Part shown: one piece after another, positions 23,960 to 33,464 of the stretch | Numbering within the stretch: the stretch's first letter is position 1 | How the letters are laid out: the number at the start of each line of letters is the position of its first letter | DNA from: Actinomadura pelletieri DSM 43383 | Lineage (GTDB): Bacteria > Actinomycetota > Actinomycetes > Streptosporangiales > Streptosporangiaceae | Length of the DNA stretch: 64,000 nt | Direction of reading: 5' to 3' | Assembly: GCF_003634705.1 (NCBI RefSeq) | Contig: NZ_RBWU01000002.1 | Span: forward strand, 310,001 to 374,000 | The notes under the pieces: model-generated | Seen by the model: the letters and a program-made list of their open reading frames with translations, nothing else | What the model was told of the DNA's origin: nothing | Database searches by the model: none | Made by a program: the position numbers and the translations under genes

Positions 23960-25405
23960 ATGCGTTCCCGGTCCATCCTGATTCATCTGCCGTTCGCCTG
24001 CGTGGTGGCGGTGGCGGTGGTCGTGCGTGTCGTCGCGGTCAAGGGCTATCCCTCGCCGCTGTGGTTCGGTGACTCGCCGGGATACCTGACGGCGGCGATC
24101 GAGCTGCGGCCCAGCAAAACGCGGCCGTCCGGGTACTCCCTGCTGCTGTGGGCGCTCAAGCCGTTCCACAGTTTCACGGTGCTGGTGTCGGTGCAGCACG
24201 TCATCGGGCTGCTCACGGGCGTGCTCGTGTATCTGATGGTGTGGCGTGTCGCGCGGGTGGCGTGGCTCGGGGCGTTGTTGGCGGTTCCGGTGCTTCTGCC
24301 GGTTCATCAGGTCGCGCTCGAGCACATGCTCATGTCGGATTCGCTGTTCGCCTTTCTGCTGCTCGCGGCCGTGGCGGCGGTGCTGTGGCGGCGCCGGACG
24401 ACCTGGTGGCTGGGCGCCCTGGCCGGGCTGTGCACGGGATTCGCGGCGATCACCAGGGCGGCGGGCCTGCCGTTGATCGCGGTGATCCTCGTGGCGATGG
24501 TGGTGCGGGGCGCGGGGTGGCGGGTCGCGGTCGCGGCGGTGGCGTTCGCGGTGCCGGTCGGCTGCTATGTGGTCTGGTTCCATTCCGCTCACGGTGAGTT
24601 CAAGATGGCCAAGGCCGAACAGGTCTGGCTGTACGGACGGACCGCCACGTTCGCGGACTGTCGCGTCATCAAGCCGCGTCCCGAACTGGAGATCATGTGT
24701 CCGGAGCGCAGCAACCCGCGGGTGTCGCGGCCGTTCGCCGCCCTGTGGACGGGTGATTCCCCGTTCCGCGACCTTCCCGGCTGGATCTACGGGGAGCGGG
24801 GCAACGCGCTCGCGGGCGAGTTCGCGCGGGAGGCGATCAAGGCGCAGCCCGGCGACTACGCGAAGGTCGTCGTCCACGACACCCTGCGGGCCTTCGAGTG
24901 GCGGCGGGTGGCCTACCCGACGCCGTGGACGTGGCGGCAGTACGAGTTCCCCGAGGGGGAGGCCTGGAGCTACGAGCAGGCGGAGATCGCGGGGAGGTAC
25001 GGGCCCGGAGGCAGGACGAAGGTCGTCGATCCGTGGTCGGCATGGATGCTGAAGTACCAGGAACGTGTCGTTCTGCCGGGCACCATTCTCGGCGTTCTGC
25101 TGCTCGGGGGGCTTGGTGGCGTGTTGCTGCATGTTCGGTCTGAGGGGCGGTGGCGGGTGAAGGGCGCCGTCCGGGACTGGACGACGGGTGCCCTGCTGCC
25201 GTGGGGGACATGTCTGGCGTTGCTGGTCATTCCGGCGGCGACCGCCGACTTCGACTACCGGTACGTACAACCCGCGGTTCCGTTCGCGTGCGTGGCGCTC
25301 GCCTTCGCGCTGTTTCAGCGGGACGTCCCGAAGACCCGGTCGACGGTGCGGGACGCGGCCCTGCCGTCGTCGAGCGGGCAGAACCGGGCGGCGAAGTCGC
25401 GGTAA
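23960..25405 (+). CDS. Polytopic membrane protein, probable GT-C glycosyltransferase
   Basis: About 481 residues with roughly ten membrane helices. After the first helix (HLPFACVVAVAVVVRVVAV) comes WFGDSPGYLTAA, an acidic first-loop motif like the catalytic Asp of GT-C enzymes using polyprenyl-phosphate sugars. A periplasmic region of about 150 residues with TRAFEW- and WAYE-like aromatic patterns precedes the last helices. The start is uncertain: ATG 23960 is used, but TTG 23954 and GTG 23912 are in frame and no strong ribosome-binding site decides. Its last 91 nt overlap the convergent polymerase gene. Confidence 0.7.
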   Translation: MRSRSILIHLPFACVVAVAVVVRVVAVKGYPSPLWFGDSPGYLTAAIELRPSKTRPSGYSLLLWALKPFHSFTVLVSVQHVIGLLTGVLVYLMVWRVARVAWLGALLAVPVLLPVHQVALEHMLMSDSLFAFLLLAAVAAVLWRRRTTWWLGALAGLCTGFAAITRAAGLPLIAVILVAMVVRGAGWRVAVAAVAFAVPVGCYVVWFHSAHGEFKMAKAEQVWLYGRTATFADCRVIKPRPELEIMCPERSNPRVSRPFAALWTGDSPFRDLPGWIYGERGNALAGEFAREAIKAQPGDYAKVVVHDTLRAFEWRRVAYPTPWTWRQYEFPEGEAWSYEQAEIAGRYGPGGRTKVVDPWSAWMLKYQERVVLPGTILGVLLLGGLGGVLLHVRSEGRWRVKGAVRDWTTGALLPWGTCLALLVIPAATADFDYRYVQPAVPFACVALAFALFQRDVPKTRSTVRDAALPSSSGQNRAAKSR

Positions 25406-28400
25406 CGGTCACGGTGACCCGCGGTCGCCGCGTCGATGTCGCGGATCGCGTCGATCAGGTCGTCGGACGTCTCCACCAGCGGGCCCGGTGACTCGGCCTC
25501 GAAGTCGAAGTAGAAGCCGCGGAGCCGGTCGCGGTAGTCGGCCAGGTCGTAGGTGAAGAACAGCATCGGGCGGCCGGTGTTGGCGTAGTCGAACATCACC
25601 GACGAGTAGTCGCTGACCAGCATGTCGGAGATCAGGTACAGCTCCGTGATGTCGGGGTACAGCGACACGTCCCGGACGAAACCGTGCTCGTCCTCGGTGA
25701 CGCCGTCGACCACGTTGGTGTGCAACCGGACGAGGAGAACGTGGTCGTCGCCGAGGGCGGCACGGGCGCGTTCCAGGTCGAGACGCAGGTCGAACCTGTA
25801 CCGGCCACGGCTGTAGTACTGGTCGTCACGCCATGTCGGCGCGTAGAGGACGACGCGTTTCCCCTCGGGGACGCCGAGGCGTGCCTTCACCTTCGCGGCG
25901 ACGGCGGCGGCGTCGGGGCTGTGCAGCAGGTCGTTGCGCGGGTAGCCGACCTCCAGCATCTCGCCGTCGAACCCGAACGCCCGGCGGAAGATGGCCGTGC
26001 TGAACGGGTTCGGAGACAGGAGATGCGACCACTCGGGGACGGTCGGCCCGGTCGACTTCGCCTGGAGCGCCTTCTTCATCCCGGGCGTGTAGGCGAAGTG
26101 CACCTCCTTGATGTCCTTGCCGATCTTCTTCAGCGGGGTGCCGTGCCAGGTCTGGAGGACGACCTGGTCGGGGTGGCGCTGGAACGCGTCGCCGAGCCTG
26201 TGGTTCGTCACGATGTAGCGGGACGTGGCCAGCGCCTCGTTCCACTCCCTGCCGTTCAGCCGGACGGCCCGCAGGCTGTTCGGCAACTCCACCTGCGCGT
26301 CGTTGACCACCCACAGTTGTTCGAGGCCGGTGCCCCGGCGGAGCAGCTCCCGATGGATCGCCTTGGGGCTGTCGGAGTACTGGCGTCCGCTGAAGCAGGA
26401 GAACACAACGGCGTCCCGCAACCCGGTGCGGGCCACGCGGCGGCGGGCCTCCTCCCGGTACCTCGGCCCGGCGCTCTTCTCCTCCGGCGACACGTCGCCG
26501 GTCACCGACAGGGTGAGGCGCCCGTCACGTCCCTCCAGCGCGTAGCCGCGCCGTGCCGCCTCCAGCGGCTCCGGCAGGTGCCGTTGCGCATGCGGCGACA
26601 GCCGGACGGTCAGCGCCCGGCCGCCGGGCGGGCGGAACAGCACGTCCCACCGGCCCGGACGCAACGGAAGGACACCCGCGACACCCGGCACGGCCGCCAC
26701 CGGCACCTGCGCCCTCAGCACGCCCGACGACGCGTCGGCGACGAGGTCGAACGCGTGCTCCCTGCGGCGGCCCCGGCCGCGCAGCACGAGCCGCCCGCCG
26801 TCGTGGGCGGTGTGCGTCGCGGTCACCAGGAGCGTCCCGTCGGGACGCCAGGTGCAGTCGCCGACGACGAGCCGCGTCGTGGTGCGGCGGACCCGCAGGT
26901 AGCCGCTGGGGCCGCGACCCGCCATGATCTCCAGCGCGCCGAACGTCCGCTCGGCGTCCTCGACCCCTTCGGCGAGGACCAGCGGCCGCCCGCCGACCGA
27001 GACCGCCCAGTCGCGCGTGTCGTCGATCCGGTCGGGAGAGACGTCGACGCCTTCGAGGACCGCCGGGACGATCCGTGCCGTGAACCCGCTCTCGGTCGCG
27101 GTCACCGGGACATGGACGAGGTCGTCGCCGAGCGTCAGTTCCAGGTCGGCGGGCGCCTTCCCCGGCGCCGTCACCTCGACGACCAGCGCGTCGCCGTCCC
27201 AGCGCAGCGCGGTCGCCTTCGTATGAACCTTCTCGACCATCACGACGAGACGGTCGTCCTCGATCAGCGGAACGACACGCACGTCGTCCGCGACATACCG
27301 GTACGGCGGGTGCGCGCCGCTGCCGGAGCCGCCGCCGCGCAGCGGGCCGCGCCGGAGCACGCCCGCGTTGAACACCGACGCCTGGACGTCCCAGGTGCCC
27401 TCGACCCATCGGCCGTGGTCGCGGAGCCGGGCGACGTCCAACCCGAACTCGAACCCGGCGTAACCGGAGGTCTTCCCGGGCCTCGGGGTCTGCCGGGCCC
27501 GTAGCACGATCCTTCTCCGGCCCGACCGGAGCGTCATCGTCTTCACCGACGTCCAGCGTCGGCGCATGCTGACGGCGTTGATGTAGGCCTCACCGGTGAC
27601 GGTGAGCCGGTCGCCCTCCCAGGTCACCGCATGGACACGGCCCCGCAGCTTGACCTCCCTGCGGGCCCGGTACACCTCGCGGGGCACGCCGAGCGAGGAG
27701 TCCTTCCAGTACGGGTACACGACGTACCGGCGCACCGGGTCGCGGACGATCGACGGCGACGCCTTCCCCCGCTCGTACCGGACGACCTTCACCAGTTCGG
27801 TCGTGTGGCCCGTGGCCGCGAGATGCCACTTCAGCCGGGTCAGGGCGGACGCGCCCGCGAGCACTTTCGCGGGAACCTCGGACGCGAACGCGGCGGCCTG
27901 CGCGACGACCTGGTCGCGTTCCTCGGCGGGCACGTCCGGCAGCGCGTCCAGGAACACGCGCAGTTCCTCGGCGACGGCGAGGCCCTGGAGCCGCCGCAGT
28001 GACCTGGTGTGGCCCGTGCCGTCCAGCCAGGCCGTGGCGAGCGCGACGGCGCCGAACCCGTCCGCGATCTCCTGCGCCTCCGTCGTCGCGGGGAACCGGC
28101 GGCGCCGGCGGTGCAGCACGACGTCCGGCAGCACGTCGATCGCCGTGGCCAGATGCATCGCCTGGACGGTCACGGGCAGGTCCTCGTACCGGCCGACGTC
28201 GGGGAACCGCAGCTCGTGCGCCGTCCAGAACGACCGCCGGAACAGCTTGCCGGACACGGCCCGGGCACGGACCAGCTCCGGACTGCACCGCAGGTCGGTG
28301 CCGGTCACGGGGGCGACGGCGCCCTGCCGTGGCCGCCACTGCGACACCTGGCCCGTCCATCTGCGCACGGCGTCACGCCCGACCGCGATGTCCGACCCCG

Positions 28401-28725
28401 ACCGGCTCAGCGTTGCCAGGAGGGCCGCGGCGGCGTCCACCGGAAGCTCGTCGCCGCCGTCGACGAACATCAGGAACGCGCCGGTGCTCGCGGCGACGCC
28501 GAGGTCGCGTGCCGCGCCCCGGCTCGGCGCGCCGTTCCGGACGATCCGGAACCGGTCGTCGGGAAGGACGGCCATGGCGGTGGCGCCGGTGCCGTCGTCG
28601 AGGACGAGCACCTCCAACGCCTTATGCGACTGGGCCGCGAGCGACTCCAGGGTGGCGGGCAGGGAGTCCCCGGCTCCATGCGAGAGCACGATGACGCTGA
28701 TCCTGCTGGCGGACAAGGGGGCCAC
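25315..28725 (-). CDS. Bifunctional GT2 glycosyltransferase / CDP-glycerol glycerophosphotransferase
   Basis: 1136 residues. Residues 1-300 are a GT2 domain (ISVIVLSHGAGDSLPATLESL). Residues 330-720 look like two or three beta-sandwich modules. Residues 740-1130 are a TagF-like CDP-glycerol:glycerophosphate glycerophosphotransferase with TWHGTPLKKIGKD, VGYPRNDLL, LYAPTWRDD, VRLHTN and SDYSSVMFDYANTGRP, which carry the catalytic His residues and CDP-glycerol contacts. It should polymerise polyol phosphate on a lipid-linked acceptor at the inner membrane face. Oddly the GT2 metal motif reads VDGGDE rather than VDGDD. GTG 28725 has GAAGGAG upstream. Confidence 0.9.
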   Translation of the reverse strand: MAPLSASRISVIVLSHGAGDSLPATLESLAAQSHKALEVLVLDDGTGATAMAVLPDDRFRIVRNGAPSRGAARDLGVAASTGAFLMFVDGGDELPVDAAAALLATLSRSGSDIAVGRDAVRRWTGQVSQWRPRQGAVAPVTGTDLRCSPELVRARAVSGKLFRRSFWTAHELRFPDVGRYEDLPVTVQAMHLATAIDVLPDVVLHRRRRRFPATTEAQEIADGFGAVALATAWLDGTGHTRSLRRLQGLAVAEELRVFLDALPDVPAEERDQVVAQAAAFASEVPAKVLAGASALTRLKWHLAATGHTTELVKVVRYERGKASPSIVRDPVRRYVVYPYWKDSSLGVPREVYRARREVKLRGRVHAVTWEGDRLTVTGEAYINAVSMRRRWTSVKTMTLRSGRRRIVLRARQTPRPGKTSGYAGFEFGLDVARLRDHGRWVEGTWDVQASVFNAGVLRRGPLRGGGSGSGAHPPYRYVADDVRVVPLIEDDRLVVMVEKVHTKATALRWDGDALVVEVTAPGKAPADLELTLGDDLVHVPVTATESGFTARIVPAVLEGVDVSPDRIDDTRDWAVSVGGRPLVLAEGVEDAERTFGALEIMAGRGPSGYLRVRRTTTRLVVGDCTWRPDGTLLVTATHTAHDGGRLVLRGRGRRREHAFDLVADASSGVLRAQVPVAAVPGVAGVLPLRPGRWDVLFRPPGGRALTVRLSPHAQRHLPEPLEAARRGYALEGRDGRLTLSVTGDVSPEEKSAGPRYREEARRRVARTGLRDAVVFSCFSGRQYSDSPKAIHRELLRRGTGLEQLWVVNDAQVELPNSLRAVRLNGREWNEALATSRYIVTNHRLGDAFQRHPDQVVLQTWHGTPLKKIGKDIKEVHFAYTPGMKKALQAKSTGPTVPEWSHLLSPNPFSTAIFRRAFGFDGEMLEVGYPRNDLLHSPDAAAVAAKVKARLGVPEGKRVVLYAPTWRDDQYYSRGRYRFDLRLDLERARAALGDDHVLLVRLHTNVVDGVTEDEHGFVRDVSLYPDITELYLISDMLVSDYSSVMFDYANTGRPMLFFTYDLADYRDRLRGFYFDFEAESPGPLVETSDDLIDAIRDIDAATAGHRDRYRDFAARFCPLDDGRAASRTVDRVFGTSR

Positions 28726-28789
28726 TCCTTCGCTCCGTGCGCCGGGCCGTCGACCCGGGGATGTCTTGCCGGACGCCGAGCGCCGCGCG

Positions 28790-31021
28790 TCATCGCGGCG
28801 GGTTCGGCACCTTCTCGCCGAGGAACATCCGCCGTACGGCGCGTTCGGCGGCGTGCCCGTCGTCCCACGGGCAGAAACGCGCCCGGAAGTCGGCGCGGTC
28901 CTTCACGGCGGCGTCGCTCCACGCGGCGCGGGAGGCGAACGCGTCGACGAGCTCGTCCTCCGTGGTGGTGACGACGCCGGGCGGTGTGGCCGTCAGATCG
29001 AAGTTGACGCCGCGGGTGAGCCGGTAGGTCTCCCAGTCGTTGGCGTAGATCACGATCGGCCGGTCGTCGAGATTGGCGTAGTCGAACATGACCGACGAGT
29101 AGTCGGTGAGCAGCGCGTCCGAGACGATCATGAGGTCCTCGACGGAGCGGTGCCCGGACACGTCCACCACCCGGTCCTGCGGCCAGCCGAGATCCTCCGC
29201 CAAGTTCTTGATCTTGTAGTAGTAGTGCGCCCGCAGCAGCAGCACATGCCCCTCGCCGAGCCGCTCCATGACCCGGCCGATGTCGAACATGGGGCTGTAC
29301 CGGCGCTGGTAGTCGCGGTGGGTCGGCGCGTACAGGATCGCGGTGACGTCGTCGGGAAGGCCGAGTTCGGCGCGCAGCCGGGCGCGCTCGGCCGGGTCGC
29401 CGCCCGCCGTCACCAGGCGGTCGTTGCGGGGATAGCCGATCTCCAGCATCTCGTAGCCGCAGGGGAAGCCGCGTTCCCACGCCTCCGTCGACAGCGGGTT
29501 GGACGAGATGAGGAAGTCCCAGCGGTCGGACCGGGTGATGAGGGCCTCGAAGTCCATGTCTCCGGCGCCGACCGGATACTCCATCTGGTCGAGGCCCATC
29601 TTCTTCAGCGGCGTCCCGTGCTGGGTCATCAGATGCACCTGCTCGGGCCGCTTCACGTAGAAGTCGGGGAAGTTGACGTTGTTGACGAAGTACTTCGCGC
29701 GGGCGAGCGTCCGGTAGTAGTCGGGGGACCCGGCGACCACGTGGTCGACGCCGTCCGGCATGGACGAGCGCGCCCCCGGCTTCACCACCCACACCGGCCG
29801 GACGTCCGGGGCCAGTTCCCGGACCTTCTCGTAGATCGCCGCCGGGTTGCAGGCGTAGCCGCGGTACCAGTAGGCGGCGAACACGGCGAGGTCCTCCTCG
29901 ACCGGGAGCCGCGTCTGCATCCGGTAGTAGCGGTCCTTGGCGAGTTCCTTGGACATCCGCACGCCGCGCCGACCGAGGCGGCCGACCTTGCGGTGCCTGC
30001 GCCGGGTGGCCTGGGCCTTGGCCTCGGCGGCCCGGACCCTCTCGAACCCCCGGTGGTCGTTCGCCTTGATCATCCGGTGTTTGTCGGCGAGGAACGGCTT
30101 GTCGTCGGGGTCGGGTGGAACGTGCCCGGGGGGCTCGTGCCGGTGGTAGGTCTTGGACATCTCGGCGAAGAAGCGTGCCTTGTCCGACTCGTGGACGCGG
30201 TCCTCGCGCTCGATGATGACGAGCAGGTGCCAGATCGTCCGGTCGAACATCAGATGCCGGAACGGGTCGGCCTTCTCGCCCATCCCGTCCATGAACGCGA
30301 AGATGCGGTCGTACTGCGCGAACGCGTCGAAGTGCTTGGCGCCGGTGGTCTTGGTGATCGCGCCGTGACGGCGCTGCCGGTAGATGTAGCAGACCCGGTC
30401 GAGCAGGCTGAGCCGCTCCGCCGCCATCAGGATCGGGTAGGTGACGTTGACGTCCTCGTAGTAGCCGCCGCTGAACCGCAGCCCGAGGTCGAGCAGGAAC
30501 TCCCGGCGGATGGCCTTGTTCCAGGCCGTCATCATCATCTCCAGGACGCTCGGTCGCTCCTGGAGGGTGAACACGTCGGGGGCGGGCGGCTCGCGGAACA
30601 GGTCGTTGATGACGCTGCGCTTGACCTTGCCGCTCCAGTACGAGCGCGCGTAGTCGAAGACGAGCACGTCGGGACGGGTCTCGGCGAGCCGCTCGCAGAT
30701 CGCGCGGACGGCGCCCTCGGTGGCGTGGTCGTCGCTGTCGAAGAACCAGACGTAGTCGCCGGTCGCCATGTCGAGGCCGATGTTGCGGGCGTGTCCGAGC
30801 CCCACGTTCTCGGTGAGATGCCGGACCCGGACGCGCGGGTCGCGTTCGGCGAACTCGTCGAGAATCTCTCCACAGCCGTCCGGAGAATGATCGTCGACCG
30901 CTATAACCTCTAGGTTGGAAATGTCGGAATCAAGGATCGAATCAAGACATTGCCGGATATACCCCTGCACTTTGTGCACGGGTACGATGACGCTCAACGA
31001 GACGCTCTGGTCACTGCTCAC
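28790..31021 (-). CDS. Bifunctional GT2 glycosyltransferase / CDP-glycerol glycerophosphotransferase
   Basis: 743 residues, a shorter relative of the gene downstream. The GT2 part starts LSVIVPVHKVQGYIRQCLDSIL and keeps an intact WFFDSDDHA metal motif near residue 95. The C-terminal TagF-like part has TQHGTPLKKMGLDQ, IGYPRNDRL, LYAPTHRDYQRRY, LRAHYYY and LTDYSSVMFDYANLDDRP. It lacks the beta-sandwich linker of the longer paralogue. The two genes are 64 nt apart on the same strand, so one may start and the other extend the polymer, or each may add a different polyol phosphate. GTG 31021 is the first in-frame start. Confidence 0.9.
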   Translation of the reverse strand: MSSDQSVSLSVIVPVHKVQGYIRQCLDSILDSDISNLEVIAVDDHSPDGCGEILDEFAERDPRVRVRHLTENVGLGHARNIGLDMATGDYVWFFDSDDHATEGAVRAICERLAETRPDVLVFDYARSYWSGKVKRSVINDLFREPPAPDVFTLQERPSVLEMMMTAWNKAIRREFLLDLGLRFSGGYYEDVNVTYPILMAAERLSLLDRVCYIYRQRRHGAITKTTGAKHFDAFAQYDRIFAFMDGMGEKADPFRHLMFDRTIWHLLVIIEREDRVHESDKARFFAEMSKTYHRHEPPGHVPPDPDDKPFLADKHRMIKANDHRGFERVRAAEAKAQATRRRHRKVGRLGRRGVRMSKELAKDRYYRMQTRLPVEEDLAVFAAYWYRGYACNPAAIYEKVRELAPDVRPVWVVKPGARSSMPDGVDHVVAGSPDYYRTLARAKYFVNNVNFPDFYVKRPEQVHLMTQHGTPLKKMGLDQMEYPVGAGDMDFEALITRSDRWDFLISSNPLSTEAWERGFPCGYEMLEIGYPRNDRLVTAGGDPAERARLRAELGLPDDVTAILYAPTHRDYQRRYSPMFDIGRVMERLGEGHVLLLRAHYYYKIKNLAEDLGWPQDRVVDVSGHRSVEDLMIVSDALLTDYSSVMFDYANLDDRPIVIYANDWETYRLTRGVNFDLTATPPGVVTTTEDELVDAFASRAAWSDAAVKDRADFRARFCPWDDGHAAERAVRRMFLGEKVPNPPR

Positions 31022-31080
31022 GCGCTGGCCAATCGACTACTCGGTGAACCTGAACTATACCCGCAAGAGGCCGTTGAATC

Positions 31081-32202
31081 TTATGCGGCGCGTTGCTTTT
31101 GCTTGAGAATCCCGTGACCTTTGGGCTCAACGAACGGGCGCGCCAGGCGCACCACGGGAGTCGTGGCGAGCAGCAGACCGAAGGCGAGCGCGCCGACGGT
31201 GACGAGGACGAGGCCGGGCGGGCTCCCGATGAAGCGCCCCTCGAAGGCCCCCAGGTTGTACAGGGCCTTCACCGCGAGGCCGTGCAGTAGGTAGACGTAC
31301 ATCGTCCGCGTGCCGAGCCTGCTGTACCAGGCGCGTCCGCGCGGCACGGCGGCGAGGAACGCGGCGCCGAGCAGGGCGGCGAACACCATCGCGAGCAGCC
31401 GGTACGCCATGCCCTCCGGCATGGTGAAGTCCATGTACTCGTAGCCCCGGTTCCACAGCCGGACGCCGTGCTCGATCGGCGGTACGACGGTCCCGCGCTG
31501 CCAGACGTAGGCGACGGGCAGCGCCGCCAGCAGCACGAACAGGCCCGCCCAGCGCGTCCAGCCCCGGTTCCGCAGCGCGTGGACGTGTTCGGGTCGGATC
31601 GTCAGACCGAGGACGAAGAACGGAAGCAGGCCCGCGGCCCGGCACAGAGTCGTGTCGGAATTGAAACTCCAACTGCCGGCGATCAAACTCAACACGACCG
31701 CCACCACGACCGGATAACGCAGATGCGACCACAGTGGAGCGCTCAGCCGCCAGAACACCAGCGCCACGAGGAACCACATCAGGAACTGTGGACGGAAGAA
31801 CGTGTGCAGCGGAAGCGAGTCGCTCTTGAGGTAACCCAGTGAGGCGTACAGGGCGTTGAAAATCGCGAACGGGAGGACCAGCGTCGGGAAGATGGAGCGG
31901 AATTTGTCCGTGGACCGCATGAAGCCCCGGGAGAAATAGCCGGAGACGAACACGAACAACGGCATGTGGAATCCGTAGACCACCGAGTAGGCCGCGTCCA
32001 CCGCGTAACTGTCCTTCTTGAACACCTCCCAGAAGTGGCCGACCACGACCAGGAGGATCAGGAAGAACTTGACGTTGTCGAAGTACGCATCGCGCTGCCG
32101 CGGGGCCGCGTCGGGAACCGTGTCGGACGGCGCCGTCCGCTCGGGCGGCTGCTGCGGTGGCTGCTGGGGTGGCTGCTGGGGTGGGTGGAGGATGCCGGTC
32201 AT
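31081..32202 (-). CDS. Acyltransferase family 3 membrane protein
   Basis: 373 residues with about ten membrane helices. The family core is at the N-terminus: RDAYFDNVKFFLILLVVVGHFWEVF with the catalytic-type His, then YGFHMPLFVFVSGYFSR. MYVYLLHGLAVK near residue 320 is the usual C-terminal motif. Such enzymes O-acetylate sugars of surface polymers using acetyl-CoA passed across the membrane. Residues 6-20 are a PQQP repeat coded by a 12-nt tandem repeat. It lies 59 nt upstream of the polymerase gene on the same strand and is paralogous to the next gene. Confidence 0.88.
   Translation of the reverse strand: MTGILHPPQQPPQQPPQQPPERTAPSDTVPDAAPRQRDAYFDNVKFFLILLVVVGHFWEVFKKDSYAVDAAYSVVYGFHMPLFVFVSGYFSRGFMRSTDKFRSIFPTLVLPFAIFNALYASLGYLKSDSLPLHTFFRPQFLMWFLVALVFWRLSAPLWSHLRYPVVVAVVLSLIAGSWSFNSDTTLCRAAGLLPFFVLGLTIRPEHVHALRNRGWTRWAGLFVLLAALPVAYVWQRGTVVPPIEHGVRLWNRGYEYMDFTMPEGMAYRLLAMVFAALLGAAFLAAVPRGRAWYSRLGTRTMYVYLLHGLAVKALYNLGAFEGRFIGSPPGLVLVTVGALAFGLLLATTPVVRLARPFVEPKGHGILKQKQRAA
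32149..32184. repeat. 12-nt tandem repeat coding for PQQP
   Basis: Three consecutive units of CTGCTGSGGTGG (one C and two G variants at the seventh base), read on the minus strand as Pro-Gln-Gln-Pro in the cytoplasmic N-terminus of the acyltransferase. Copy number is likely to vary by slippage without shifting the frame. Confidence 0.75.
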
Positions 32203-32259
32203 GTCTCCGAAAGCCTCATCAGGGGGTGCGGGCGTGCGGGAGGTGGAGCCAGGGCGACT

Positions 32260-33450
32260 CTAGTCACTCACCGTGGGGATCCGTGGTCCGTTCGGTGAGG
32301 GGACCTGGTCGCGCGTCCGCCCGCCCGGCCTGCGCAGGGGAGTGAACACCCAGGTCATCTTGGGTTCCAGGGCCCAGCTCATGCACCGGACGACGGGTTT
32401 TGTGCACAGCGCCGTCCCGACCGCGAGCGCGGCGCCGGTCACGACGACCACGCCGGGCGGGGTGTGCATCCAGGCGGCGTCCCACCAGCCGGTGAAGTCC
32501 AGCAGCCGGATGACGAACCCGTGCAGCAGGTAGGCGTACAACGTCGCCGCGCCGAGGCCCGTGAACCAGTACCGGCCGCGCGGGATCAGGGTGAGGAACG
32601 CCGCCACCAGCGCGACCGCGCAGACGAACATGGCGAGCCGCATCAGCGTGCCGGCGACGTTGCCGACGCCGAGTTCGGCGTGGGGGTGCTTCCAGTAGAT
32701 CCAACCCCGCGACATGTGGTTCATCGCGATGTAGGTGAAGCCCAGCCCACCGGCGAGCACCACCGCTCCGACGGGCCGCGCCGCCGGTCGCTTCAGCAGC
32801 TCGAAATGGTGCGGCCGTAGCGTGAGACCGAGCACGTAGAACGGCAGCAACCCGATCACCCGATGGATGTCGAACGTTCCACCGAGGTCGCTCATGTACG
32901 CCAGCAGCGAGAACGCCACCGCCACGGCGAGCGGCCACCGGATCTGCTGCCACACCGGCGTGGACAACCGCCACATGAACAGCGCGCACAGGAACCACGT
33001 CAGGTAATACGGGTTCAGCAGGCTGATCTCCAGGACGTTGCGTCCCGCGAGCCAGTCGTACAGTGAGTAGGCGAATTCGAACACAACGTAGGGGACGCCG
33101 ACGTTGGTGATGAGTTTGCGGGCCTTGCCTCCGGAGAACGTCCAGTTCCGGGAGAAGTAGCCGGTGATCACGATGAACAGCGGCATGTGGAACATGTAGA
33201 CGAAGATGTACAGGCCCTTCGCCAGCGGGACGCTCAGCAGGTTCGCCAGGGCGTGCCCCGCCACCACCAGCAGGATCGCGAAGTACTTGGCGTTGTCGAA
33301 GAACGGGTCGCGCTGCTTGCCCGGACGAGCCTTCGGGACCGTGCCCGCCGCCCCGGCCGCGGGGTTCGCGGTCTCCGTCGCGTCCGCGGGAGGCCGCCGA
33401 TCGGCTCCCGCTTCCGTCTCGGCCACAGAGGGCCCGGTGGTGTGGCTCAT
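32260..33450 (-). CDS. Acyltransferase family 3 membrane protein (paralogue)
   Basis: 396 residues. Same plan as the gene downstream: RDPFFDNAKYFAILLVVAGHALANLL with the key His, VYMFHMPLFIVITGYFSRNW, LTWFLCALFMWRLSTPVW and LYAYLLHGFVIR. The cytoplasmic N-terminus of about 45 residues is Ala/Pro/Thr-rich and differs from the paralogue. The pair probably arose by duplication and may acetylate two positions or two sugars of the glycopolymer. It lies between the LCP gene (15 nt away) and its paralogue (57 nt away) on the same strand. Confidence 0.88.
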   Translation of the reverse strand: MSHTTGPSVAETEAGADRRPPADATETANPAAGAAGTVPKARPGKQRDPFFDNAKYFAILLVVAGHALANLLSVPLAKGLYIFVYMFHMPLFIVITGYFSRNWTFSGGKARKLITNVGVPYVVFEFAYSLYDWLAGRNVLEISLLNPYYLTWFLCALFMWRLSTPVWQQIRWPLAVAVAFSLLAYMSDLGGTFDIHRVIGLLPFYVLGLTLRPHHFELLKRPAARPVGAVVLAGGLGFTYIAMNHMSRGWIYWKHPHAELGVGNVAGTLMRLAMFVCAVALVAAFLTLIPRGRYWFTGLGAATLYAYLLHGFVIRLLDFTGWWDAAWMHTPPGVVVVTGAALAVGTALCTKPVVRCMSWALEPKMTWVFTPLRRPGGRTRDQVPSPNGPRIPTVSD

Positions 33451-33464
33451 ACAGACTGCCCGGG

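Noticed and set aside
27596..30913. Plus-strand open frame of about 1100 codons opposite the two polymerase genes
   Set aside because: It lies antisense to two genes with clear GT2 and TagF motifs, its translation is Arg/Pro/Ser-rich without domains, and it arises from GC-rich third positions of the real genes.
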